A DNA stretch of 64,000 nt from Cryptomeria japonica (lineage: Eukaryota > Streptophyta > Pinopsida > Cupressales > Cupressaceae). The translations under genes were made by a program, and so were the position numbers. Positions 1 through 10,678 of this stretch are shown piece by piece; the first letter of the stretch is position 1, and each line of letters opens with the position of its first letter. The DNA lies in the NCBI RefSeq assembly GCF_030272615.1, contig NC_081414.1:312811664-312875663 (forward strand), given 5' to 3'. Under the pieces are notes generated by a model. That model saw only the letters and a list, made by a program, of their open reading frames with translations. It did not search any database and had not been told where the DNA came from.

Positions 1-184
1 GAGTATTACCGGTTCATAAAAAATACCAGTTGTCGGTTTGATAAAAATGAAGACTGGTAAGAATGTGTTATGCCTCTTTGCTTCCTCGTACCGGTTCAGA
101 CCGGGAAACACATTTTGCAAAATCACCAATAGTCTAAAGACTAGAATACAACATACCGGTTGGAACAAATATCGGTTGAGCTCT

Positions 185-205
185 AGCTCATACATATAAA
201 GGGGA
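185..205 (+). promoter_or_regulatory. Possible LTR-type TATA box
   Basis: A TATA-like stretch (acatataaagg, about 192-202) lies about 65 bases upstream of the degenerate plus-strand reading frame that begins near 250. The flanking sequence has repeated 'accggt' words and resembles the end of an LTR or leader. The left LTR edge, if there is one, lies outside the window. This is inference from composition and spacing only. Confidence 0.25.
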
Positions 206-256
206 TCTCAATACAAGTGTGTGTCCATCAATGAAAATCACAACATAAACATCAAA

Positions 257-1078
257 AATGCCAACAGAAGTATCACAAGGGAAGATTTTAGCAAGATTGT
301 TGAGTTTGTAATTGCTAGTCTAACGAAAATCGCCTCTTTTGTTTCCTCAAAAATTAGAAAATGATTCCCTCGTGATGATTTACTTGAAGCCATATCTATT
401 GTGTTTCCTCAATATTGGGAACTCAACAGTCCATCTAATTTTCGTCAGAGGCTAATGACTTTGCTAGGCCATTTTCTTTAGAAATCAATGGATAAACTAT
501 ATAAGGAATTTTAAATGAAAGAATTCTTAGAGAGCAATTAGCTCATTTTGCAATAACTATGAGGCATCATTTTGAAGATTTGAAAAAAATGGAGAACCCC
601 TTGGAAAAGAGATCAGTAACAAAGGTTTAGACAAAGATAGGTCAGAGTGAACTTTTGGTTGATTTAATATCAAAAAAATTTACACTTGTTGATTTATGTC
701 AAAACATGATATTGGGTTCGATGGAGGATAAGAGAGTTTTCAGTGCTTTGTGGTTCCTAAAATAAAAATTAAGGAACAAACTAGACAAGAATTTGGAAAA
801 TTGCTTGCAGCTATATACATCTAGGTATGACGTCGGAAGTTTCCCTTATGAAAGGGCACTGAGAATCTAGAAGTCCAAATACATGAAAGAAGAGGGTTGG
901 GCAACACTTCAAACCAAAGTGGGACAATTGACAATGACAAAATGAATGCCGGTGACACATGTACTATTAGTTTTGAGATGCAATTAACCGGAGGTATGCA
1001 GCGTGAAGAAAACATAGACAATAATGAAGGAAACTCTCAATTTGATGATTAGGATGATGAGATGATTTGGCAAATTTA
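257..1078 (+). pseudogene. Degenerate plus-strand reading frame, function unknown
   Basis: Stitched across several stops and frame changes, the plus strand reads as protein-like sequence with segments such as FPQYWELNSPSNF near 400 and MEDKRVFSALWFLK near 720-765. No frame stays open for more than about 50 codons, so any gene is dead. I do not recognise the family. The TATA-like stretch just upstream and the retroelement-rich neighbourhood suggest it came from a mobile element. An alternative is that the protein-like impression is chance in AT-rich DNA. Confidence 0.25.
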
Positions 1079-1418
1079 AGAGATCTCGCACTAGCAGTTA
1101 TTAGGTATTTATTAAACTTTTACTGCATAATGTATTTCATCATTCACATTACAAAATCATAAATGTGGTTGATGATATTTTTTTTTCTATCAATGTCATT
1201 TAATATTGATATGCAAATATATTTTTCAAATTTCTATTTACAAGCTAATAAATTAATGTACTATTATTTTTCAGTGTTCAAGAGTAAGGTTGCATTAGAA
1301 ATTATTTATTTGATTAAATAATCAAGAATCATAAAAGTGTTAAATTAGTAATCACAACATGGAGACATTAATAGTAATTGCACATTCCTAAAATTGAGTT
1401 AATACAAGCCATGACAAA

Positions 1419-4400
1419 TTACAATATGCTTGAAACTACAAACAAAGTAAAGCAAAAAACCTGAAAGTATTTGAGAATACAAACTATACAATATATATTA
1501 TGAAATTGTTGTATCAACTTTTGTAGCATGCTCCACTCTCCATCTAATGGAAGTCCAATTTGTTGTAAGATGTAGTAAGCGACTTGCAAATTTGTCAGCA
1601 ATTCATAACTGGAAGTGGAATTTGACACCAATGTTTCATCCAAAGTTGCATTCAAGGTTATCAATGGTTTGGTGAAGCCCAGAAAGTTAGCCTCATTTCC
1701 ATCCTTAGGAAACAAGTCCAAATCAAACTTCATTTTCTCCTCCAGCATTTTTTTTAAAGCGACATTTCTAATGTATTGTTGTGTTGTATCAAAACTCTTC
1801 GGCAAACCAAGATTTGTCAATCTCTATAGCTTTCCATGCAACTTCTTCATCTTTTTTGCAATCTTATCCAAACATTCCTGTGCTCCTCATAGTTTCATAC
1901 ATTTTTTAATGACAAATGATGCCTTTACTAAGACATCAATGCAGTCGTGAATTCCCTTGGATGCCAAATATTCATCATCAGCTTTGTAGACTGTTTGCAA
2001 ATTTTGTTTTGCAATTTTCTCTCTTGAATTCACATTTATATTCTCAACAATGTATTTAGTGAGCTTCCCATAATGTATTGTCAAACTTCCAATCAATTCA
2101 AACAACTGACACAATTAGTCAGTCCTCTGCATTATTTGCTCCCAAAATTTTTGTTTTCTATACCTCATTGTTTGTTTCCAAGATCTGGTCAATCTATCTT
2201 TGGAAGATTTAATTTCATTGTATACCTTCTGCAGCTCTTGTGTTAGGCTTTCATAGTTTTTTCTTTCTTCTTGTTCTTTTCCTTCCCACCGATTTGTTCT
2301 TTCTTTCTCATGGTCCAATTGGTTTTGTAAATTTTTTGTTGAGGCAACGACATCCTCCAACTTTTTATATAGTTGTATTGAAGAAGCTCTTTCATTATCA
2401 ATTTGTTTTATGCTTTCAACTAAGCTTTTCTTCAGTTCATTCATTTCCACCTTTGTTTGTTCATTCTCGGTACTTGTAGATGTAGATGTAGAGGCAAAAT
2501 TTATTATCCTTTTTTGTAATTCACTGCTCTTATTATCTGCAGCTTTCCTCTTTGCTTTCTCATTTTCTAGGTTAGCCTATAACTTTTTGTATTTGTCTCT
2601 CCAACTTATTTCTCTCTCTCTCTCTTGCTTGAGCAATGATGTGTACACCACTTTACTAGTCTTTCTTGAAAAACTAATTTTGTCCACATTTTTAACTCCA
2701 AAAAAATCCATTTGGATGGTGCTAATGTGAAATTGAGAGGGATCAATCTAATTCTCTAGTTTATTTTGATTTGGAATTGGGGGCATAACAACCATGTACT
2801 CCATCATTTCTTTATTTGGGTCGTATGTGGGAAATACCTTGTTCATTGCAGGTTGTTCCTCTACAATTGTAATACTAGCAACCTTCATCATTAGTTTCCT
2901 ATTTTCTTTATTTTTATCTTCTCTCCCTCTAAATTGATCAACGAAAGTATTGTAATTAAAATATAAGGTTGCTAACACAATTGAATGTTTGAATGGTGAA
3001 ATAGCACTTGCAGTGATGTAGGCACCTCCACCTATTCTTGTGGCTCTAACTATTTCATTATGAGGTCTATACAAAGTTGCAAAACCCATTCCTAATCATG
3101 TCCCACTCTCACTTACACCTAGGGTTATTAAACTTGTTTGAGGGGTTTGTTCTGAAGCTAGAAACAATACCTTCGTGGTGGAACTTGATGGAATTGGAAT
3201 TGTACTCATACATTTCTTTGTTAAAGCTAGAAACAATACCATTCCCTATTGATTCAACTCCAATGCCTCGATGATCTATAGTTTTTCTTGGTTCTACCTC
3301 TAGTGGCGTCCAAGGGCCTTGTCCTTTGGACCCCAGGCCACTACCTTAATAACTCATTTTTGCCAATATGCTTGCCCCTGAATTATATGTTTATTTCATG
3401 ATCTCACTCAAAACAGATATTTTTTGCAAAGTCTATGGTAGTTGTTGGAGTGTGACCCGAGGGTATCTCATTATCACTATCAATATCTCTATCATTATCA
3501 CTATCATGATATGCTTCAAAGGGATTCTTTATATTCCACAATTGGCTAAACTCAAAATCCTCTGGGATGTCTTCAAAATATGTAATAGTCTTTAGTTCAC
3601 CTAGATTTTTCCTCATAGACCAAAAATCATTGGTTTTGTTTCGTGTCCAATTTACCTCTACAGAAGCTTTTGATAAAGAATCTAAGATACTTTTTCTAGT
3701 TTATGGAACATCAAATCTTTTGTAAAAAATGTCAGACCTCCTGATTTGTATCTCTTGCTATGTTGTTCTCTGTGGGTGCAAACAATAATTTGTGTTGACA
3801 ATTGTTCTAGAGAAATACTTTTCTTAGCTGCAGTTTCCTCCATCACTTTTTTGACCTCATCCCAAGAATCCTTGTGTTTCAACATTTCTAACAAGAGTTT
3901 ACTTTCATGTTGGATTCTCCTTGTAGAGTTATTATTCGCCACAACCATTGCTTTAATGACGTTGCATGGATCATACTGCCAGTAATTGTCAACTTCAAAA
4001 TTAAAAATATTCATGTACCACACTGAATGCTTTTCTCTCAAATGTGAACCCTCCACATGAAAAATGTTGCGAAGGAAATATGCTCTTCTTTTGCTAACCA
4101 ACAAAGTAGAGTTGATCTATGCTCTCCATATAATGCACATATTCTAATGTAAAAACCCTCTCTGTCACACATATTGGAAGTTTGTGGGTTATACTCCCGA
4201 TCCATAAAACCTTAACATAGTATATTCTTCCATGAGGAACTAGTTAGCCAATTGTATTTCAGGTCCCAGTTGAATGCAATCTCTACAAGATTCTAGAAAT
4301 CTAGGCATTGGAGTATTTGTATTGCATGATACATTGGAACCAAAAAGAAGTCTAAAAAATGGTTGCAGTTCCTTCTCTTATCATACATCCATATCTTAGT

Positions 4401-5598
4401 GGTCCATTCATATATTAGACACATTATTCTCACCTCATCATCCTTGTACACCTGAATTTGAATCTTGTTGGTCTTGAAAGTTCCACGATATTTCACTAGA
4501 AGAAGATGGCACAAGTAGGTTGTGAACTTAAATGTATTAGAGGAACCTCTTTTAATCATTACAAATTGTTTGTGCATGGATTGAACAATGTTCTCAACAA
4601 AATTATATCTAACAAGTTGAACAACACAATAGATATTAAATACCATTTCAGGGAGGCTTGCACCTACTTCCCTATTATTTTCAAATCTGAGGCAAAATGT
4701 TAGCATGGAAATGGTATCCTAAACCCATGGCACAAAAATATCTCCTTTATAAGGAGGCTTATGATTTTGATCCAATTGGATACCATCCATTGTTATAGCG
4801 CTAAGAAAATTATTTTTCCCCTCTTTGTTGATTGCTTCATAGTCATAGGCAAGCTTTTCTAGGTTAATGCAGACGTTTGAGTTTCCAAAATCTTCTGCTC
4901 CAAACCTTAAGTCCAACAAAATTTTAAATTCTTCTTTGATAATGGATAAAATTTACTTTTGGATATTTTTTTAACAATGGCTTTTCCATTTTCATCATAA
5001 TTTTGGGTGCAAACCATGACAATTTTCGAGCAAGGAAAAATCTCAGGTGATATCATGCATCCTAATCCAACATCCTACATTGCAGTTTTATTTATGTTTT
5101 GTCTTAATATTTTACTATAGAAAATATTTTGTGCCCTGCCCCTTGTGGTCTTATTCTCACATGAAAACCTAAGTTTTGTGGTTCGCCTACCATGCATTAT
5201 AGGATAATAAATATCATGGTATTCATCAGTTAAACTTGGGGTTTTAACCAATTGGGCATAGTCTATTTTTTGTTTCTCTTTGCCTTTTCCGCATCGCAGG
5301 TAGCCTGGTAAGGTAGTGGTAGTAGAAAATCTTGAAAATGTAAACCCTCAATGCTTGGTCCCCTAATTCTACAATCTAAACCACAAGATTGAAAAAATAA
5401 AAAAACGTGGGATGTAGGTGTTTTGTATTTCTCTTAGGAGCTTACCCAAAATTTGAATTTGAAATGATGAATAAACATACCGGTGCAGATAGACTCTATT
5501 GCATCATCAAATCTAGATTTTGAATCTCCCTGGTTAACTAGTTACTTCAAAGTCCACTCTCCCTTAATTTCAAGAGCTTCCTCAAAGGGCAAATCCAT
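1419..5598 (-). pseudogene. Extra-ORF family protein, degenerate copy with coiled-coil tail
   Basis: The reading frame starts at an ATG at 5598 (MDLPFEEALEIKGEW) and is broken by stops and frameshifts. The same frame is used at 4919-4293 and again at 3089-1419, with other frames between, as expected of one decayed gene. The N-terminal half looks globular. The part from about 2750 to 2115 is rich in Glu, Lys and Gln with coiled-coil spacing (KLEDVVASTKNLQNQLDHEK). It shares words with the copy at 8748-6690 (VASITIVEEQP here, VASAIVMEQQP there), and the segment near 4560 (FKFTTYLCHLLL) resembles part of the ORF at 10,679 (LKFYMTSYLVYA). No RT, integrase or protease is visible nearby. Probably the extra ORF of an LTR retroelement; function unknown. 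Confidence 0.45.
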
Positions 5599-5654
5599 GA
5601 TTAAAATTCATTTCTTTTTCTTTCTTTCTTTTTTTTTAAGCTTTTATTCCTGAC

Positions 5655-5999
5655 AGTGCTCACACATGTATCTATTCCAAAGACTTTTTGTAGAAACTTT
5701 TGTCCTTCAGAACTTTGGCCTGAAATAGAGCTTATGTTGTTGATCTGTGATCATCCAATGATCATTAAATTGATTATAGTTAATTAAGTATACAATTTAG
5801 TATATTTAATTAGATAGTGCTCACTCATGTCTCTATTATGTGGACTTCTTGTAGAAACTTGTGTCCTTCAAAACTTTGACCCAAAATAGAACTTATGTTG
5901 TTGATCTGCAATCATCCAACGATCATGAAATTGATTATAGTTAATTAAGTATGTAATTTAGTATAGTTAATTAGGCAGTGCTCACACATGTCTCTATTT
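5655..5999. repeat. 161-bp tandem repeat, two units plus a fragment
   Basis: The word agtgctcac recurs at 5655, 5816 and 5977, giving a constant spacing of 161 bases. The first two units match along their whole length with scattered substitutions (for example aaattgattatagttaatta in both). The third is only about 20 bases long. It lies between the two minus-strand extra-ORF copies and has no coding potential. Confidence 0.8.
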
Positions 6000-6690
6000 C
6001 ACAGATAGTTTGTCGTTGACTAGTTGGAGTAGGTAGTCAGTTTAAATTAAGTCACGACCTAGAGGGTTCATCTTCATTCATTAACTGGCCCCGCTCGTTA
6101 GGAATTTTGTGTTTTGCTAGTTAATTATGTCGAAAGAGGAAATTAAAAATATTTAATATTTTTCTAAAGTCTAAAGTTTAAATTTCCCTAGCACTTATGA
6201 TTCTCACAAGCCCTTTTACCCTCATGTCTTAAGGCCACATGCAAAATTGTCTCACTTAAATGAAGGCCTTTAGTCTACCCAACGGATTTGTTTTCACGAA
6301 GAGAATATGGTGCGAGGCAGCGGGGAAATGTTTTTAGTTTTGTGCGTCACACAATACACACTCATGAGAAATTTATCAAGACAAATTCATGCATTCTTAA
6401 TAGATAAATTCATATAATCCAAAGAGAACAATATGGGAGACAAACCACAGTAAGATTTTCATTAATTCTATCAAAATGCCATTTCACAATTCATCCAACA
6501 TAGACTCCATGAAAAACACACTAAATTCTACATCTACCCGCCCAAATACAACATTTCATAACCCTTTGCAAATGACCTTGAATTCCTTTTTATAAAAACA
6601 AGGGAGCAACAAAGCTTCAAGGCTTGTCCTAGCTCTCATCCTTGTCCAAAATTCAAAATTTGATGCTGAAGTTGGCATTGTCCTCAAGAG
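6000..6690. other. Non-coding spacer, possibly remnant LTR sequence
   Basis: No reading frame or repeat is recognisable here. The stretch lies downstream (in minus orientation) of the extra-ORF copy at 8748-6690, where a 3' LTR would be expected, but I could not find a matching partner or clear TG...CA ends. Confidence 0.25.
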
Positions 6691-8748
6691 GTGTGTGTTG
6701 ATTGTGAGGAAAAAGTGCACGCCTGCAAAAAGAAGCCTGGAAAAATAATTGAGGCAAACAAAATTGACACTGAGAGATATTCTTCTTCTAGTTGCTCTTC
6801 TTCGAGCATGCAGTTTTCCTTATGCTAGCTTTCTACTTGTGTGATGGTGGGTCAGCTGAAGGCTTTTGATTCCTGCAATTTATTTAGTGCTTCCTATGTT
6901 TTGTTGTCCAACACATTTCCTACCTCAGCAACAAATTTTTGGAATGATGAATCAATCTCCAAAATTTTGTCAATCATCAAATAATATGTTTCATTTTTTG
7001 TGGGGTCCCCCCATACCAGATGTTCCAATGATGACCTTAGTGGCTCTTCAAAGCCACTCTTCCACACTTCCAAATCCTTCACTTGATCTTCTTTATTCAA
7101 AACCTCAGGAATATCCTATTTTTGAAGACCCCTAAAAGATTTCATTTTCTCTTTCAAGGCTACCTCTCGAATCTCCACATGAGGGGTCTCCCTAATCATT
7201 GTGTTATAGCTCTTCCATGTGGATCCAATAATTGGAGTAGTAAAGGGCAAGTTTTTCACTGCCAAGAATATTTCTTTCAAAATTGTGGGCCCTGGGCTGC
7301 CACGTGGCTTTAAGAGGTTGAAAAAATGAAACTAGGCCATGTAATTATCTGTGAACTTCAAAAATATGTTGGTACGATGCATGCGCCTCATCCAATTTAT
7401 TCATCGTTTGGCTAATCAAATGCAAAATTGTGTCTTTCCTTGTAGCCAAGCATTTGTCCTCTCCATCTTTAATTTGTTTCAACTTTTTGCTGCTATTTTT
7501 TATGATTGTGGACAATGCCTTATTCTCAAAAGTCATTCTTTCAAAATCCAAAATTAGAGAAGAGGGAATGTCCTCTGACTCACCAAACCCAATTTGTGCC
7601 ATTTGTCCCTCTGGTTGTTGCTCCATTACAATAGCAGAAGCAACATCTCTTTTTTCTATTTCCTTCCTTAACTTGGCATTCTCAATATACAATTCAATGA
7701 AATTGGCATTCAGAGCTTATAGTTGCCTTTTCAATACATCAAGTTTTATTTCTTCCTCCTCAGCAACCACCTTGGCAGAATAAGAGAAGTGGAAGGCAAT
7801 TGTAGCAGCCTCAATTGTTGATGTATATTTCAATGTTCTTACAATTGCATCTCCCACCTTTTCCTCCACCCCATCCAAAAGTCTAGGCTTGTTTGTGTTG
7901 GGAGCCTTTAACCACTATGTTAATGCCTTTATATCGGGGTTAAACCCAGTGTCGTGTGTGCCAAATTATCTAACATAAACAGGATCTTCTTGCTTCATGA
8001 TAATATGAAAATTTTCTCTATGTCCCAACCCGAGACCAATATCATGCCACTTGCCTTAACCAATTTTTTGGCCTCATCGAGAGTGATATTTATATTCTCC
8101 CTATCAAAATTTTCCATCTCATCTTTTGTCATGTTCTTTAGCTTGACGTGCAACCAAAAACTTTTAAACTCTAGGGCCTTGATGAAATCATCATCAGACA
8201 AAAACTTCAAGGCAACAATAATTCTTTCATCATTGGCATCCTCCTCAGGGACTGTACTTGGGACAATTATCCTTTCCACATCCAATGGTTCCTATGTAAA
8301 ATCTGAATCTTGAAATGTATCCTGAGGAGGAGAAGGTGGATGAACCCCAGAATCATCTTCTTCATCAAAAATCTGTATAAATTCAAACAAGACAACCTTA
8401 CCCTTCTCCACATGTTTTCTTTGTTCTGGGGAATTTGGCTTCTCAGTGGCGTTGGCTGAGGAAGGGTTGACTTGGAGAACTCCCTTGTCATAATTTGATT
8501 CCTCTTCCTATCAATTGGTGCATTTTTGGGGGCTCATATGTAGGCCTTTCTTCAAGATTTTGGCTAAATGACTCCCTTACTTGTGCCTCAAAAATAATTT
8601 GTTCAAAACTTTTTAGTTTACAAGTCATTCTCATAAAATCATTTTGGATATTTGAACAAAATCCCTTGAAATCAGGGTCTCTTTGTTTTCTCTCTTTCTC
8701 CATTTTTTTGAGAATGTCCCACATTTTTCTTATATTTTTTTTATTCAA
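6690..8748 (-). pseudogene. Second degenerate copy of the extra-ORF family, C-terminal part
   Basis: Minus-strand fragments at 8748-8488, 8285-7995, 7692-7345 and 7100-6894 read as one protein broken by frameshifts. They are strongly charged and helix-prone (for example KMWDILKKMEKERKQRD at the start and NSSKKLKQIKDGEDK near 7450), consistent with coiled coils. The segment ENAKLRKEIEKRDVAS..EQQP matches the copy at 5598-1419 in order and wording. The N-terminal part is missing: the frame runs straight into the poly(A) end of the LINE-1 fragment at about 8745, so the LINE probably inserted into it. Function unknown. Confidence 0.4.
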
Positions 8749-8749
8749 A

Positions 8750-9318
8750 TAAAATTAGGAGTACAAAGCAAAGGCCTATGGCCCCCAAAGGAATAAACAA
8801 TAAGGTAAGAGGTTCCCTGAAGAAACCACTCATTAACCAGCACTACATAATCATGTCCTCCAAAACTAACCTCTTCAAGGTCTCAAGATAATTAGAGGGT
8901 AAACCATCCATCCCTGCAATATCCCAACCATTAATGTGCTCTGATGCCCACTTCGCCAAACAATCAACCACTCTATTCCATTCTCTAGGGATATGACAGA
9001 AGGAAACATAATCCAAGGAGCTACTCAAACTCAAAATCTGTCTAACCATAGAGGCTAAGTGCCAATTAACATCATCCAAACTTTGATTGTTCAACATATA
9101 CATAACAATTTGTGAGTCTGACTCACAAATAATCCTCCTCCATCCAAGAGAATAACCTCTCTCTATAGAAATCTTAATAGCAAAGGCCTCCATCAAGTTA
9201 TTTAAAAAATAGCCTTTATAGACAGAAAAGAAGAAGACAACATCACCATCATTACCCCTACCAATACCACCAACATCAGCATGACTTGGGTTCCCACAAG
9301 TATTAATCTTCAGGACAC
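8750..9318 (-). pseudogene. LINE-1: RNase H domain and 3' end
   Basis: The frame running from 9318 down to 8843 is the RNase H-like domain that closes ORF2 of many plant L1-type LINEs. It starts with VLKINTCGNPSHADVGG, where the usual NTDG catalytic aspartate is replaced by Cys, and continues through ICESDSQIV (the family's second conserved acidic region) to HIPREWNRVVDCLAKWA. The 3' end is marked by a T-rich run on the plus strand at about 8730-8750, the complement of a poly(A) tail. The upstream part continues at 15,216-15,426 after the 5.9-kb insertion. The upstream RT is absent, so this is a 5'-truncated or interrupted copy. Confidence 0.8.
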
Positions 9319-9323
9319 CAACA
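9319..9323. repeat. Target-site duplication (caaca), left copy
   Basis: A perfect 5-bp direct repeat, caaca, flanks the insertion; the right copy is at 15,211-15,215. Removing the insertion and one copy rejoins the minus-strand LINE frame as RWKPPPV-GVLKINT, the normal start of a plant LINE RNase H domain. Confidence 0.85.
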
Positions 9324-9498
9324 TGTTGTCCTCGATTTTAGCACGGCCCAAATTGTGAGGCTACCCTAGGAAACTGGTCCATTTTGTACCTTATAGTCTT
9401 CGGGAGAGCTTAATCGACTTTCTCGGTTAGTTCGTTTTGTTTCTTGTTTTCTGTTTTTAACATTTTTTTTTAGTTCCTTTAAGTTTGCAGTTTTACTT

Positions 9499-10560
9499 GC
9501 AGTTCGGACTTTAAAGTCTAAACTGCAAGGTCCTTTCTTTATTAACTGCACATCGGATTTTAAAGTCCGATGTGCGTTTATCTTGGTCTAAACCTGCAGT
9601 TCGGACTTTAAAGTCCGACATGCAGACTGCTTGTTTGGGCAATGCATGTCGGATTTTAAAGTCCGACATGCAACTGCGAGTTGTATTTAATGCCGCATTA
9701 ATTGATTAATTAGGGTTTATTTAAATGCTTTTTAAGTTAATTTTCATGTTTTTATTCCTCATTTTGGTTTGTCCTGCGCACGCCCTCCTCCGTTTTCGCT
9801 CACCTCGACTCAGTTCAGATCGTTCCTTTGCCGGATTTTTCCATCTCCATTGCTGCAAGGTAGGGTTTTTATTTTATGTCTTTTCAGGTTTCTCTTTTAG
9901 GTTTGCATTTTTTTTTGTTGTCCTCCCTTTTGTTCTTGTTTTTCTTTTTGGGTCTTGTTTTAGGAGGGCAATTGGATTTTGTAGTCCGATTGTCTCCCTT
10001 GTTTCAGAGGACAATCGGACTTCAAAACCCGATTGCCCTCTGAAGTCCCCCTTCTCCAGCCGCATTCTAGACTTTAAAGTCCACTGTGCAGCTGGATTGA
10101 AGAATCTCTGCATATTGGATTTTAAAGTCCGATATGCTGAACCTTAACCTTCACATATGGGACTTTAAAATCCGATATGCGAAGGGGAGTAGGTTGACAT
10201 GTCGGGTTTCAAAACCCAACATGTCAACCAGTTGTTTTCCCCTTTGTAGGCACTTCAGACTTTAAAGTCCGATGTGCCTTTAATCTATCCCAGGTCGCAC
10301 ATCGGACTTTAAAGTCCGATGTGCTTGTTTTAAGTTTTCCCTACACATCAAACTTTAAAGTCTGATGTGTTATTGACTTCCCCGGATTGACACATCGGAC
10401 TTTAAAGTCCGATGTGTTGATGACCCATCTCGGATTTGCACATCGGACTTTAAAGTCTGATGTGCTAATCAAGGTATTTTTAATTGCACTTTGGACTTTA
10501 AAGTCCGATGTGCAATTTTTGTTTTCAAAAGAGCATGTCGGACTTTTTTCCCCGACCTAT
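9499..10560. repeat. Array of 17 TTTAAA-centred dyad repeats
   Basis: Seventeen near-palindromes built on GGACTTTAAAGTCC, often extended to cacatcggactttaaagt and its mirror, have centres near 9512, 9561, 9609, 9657, 9980, 10023, 10075, 10123, 10166, 10210, 10263, 10310, 10356, 10403, 10451, 10499 and 10546. Spacing is 43-53 bases, most often 46-49. There are two blocks, four units and then thirteen, separated by a 323-base gap. Several units vary on both arms while keeping symmetry, for example gggtttcaaaaccc at 10204. The last unit has lost its right arm. The array lies upstream of the ORF at 10,679 inside the 5.9-kb insertion. Confidence 0.95.
9673..9966 (+). other. Leader-like stretch with possible splice sites between the two dyad blocks
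   Basis: This GC-richer gap between dyad blocks resembles a plant 5' untranslated leader: a pyrimidine-rich stretch (cctcctccgttttcgctc), then gcaag|gtaggg with a GT at 9860-9861 that fits a splice donor, and T-rich sequence running to an AG at 9962-9963 that could serve as acceptor. If used, the intron would be about 104 bases. This is inference from consensus only. Confidence 0.25.
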
Positions 10561-10678
10561 TGTTTTTGGCAATTTTACTCCCAAGCCTGTTTTGAGTCCC
10601 GTTTTTCAATCCGTTTGAGAAAATTGATTTTGATAAGGATGAATAGCTAATCATCAATGGTGAATGTAATCATCATGA

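Noticed and set aside
9499-10560. CRISPR-like array
   Set aside because: Regular spacing invites the idea, but the repeats are themselves palindromes that vary between units, the sequence between them is not spacer-like, and the setting is a plant retroelement insertion.
10387-10650. Plus-strand ORF with repeated TLKSDV peptide
   Set aside because: It is the translation of dyad units spaced near 48 bases (16 codons); the opposite strand gives similar peptides. No start context or conservation supports a protein.
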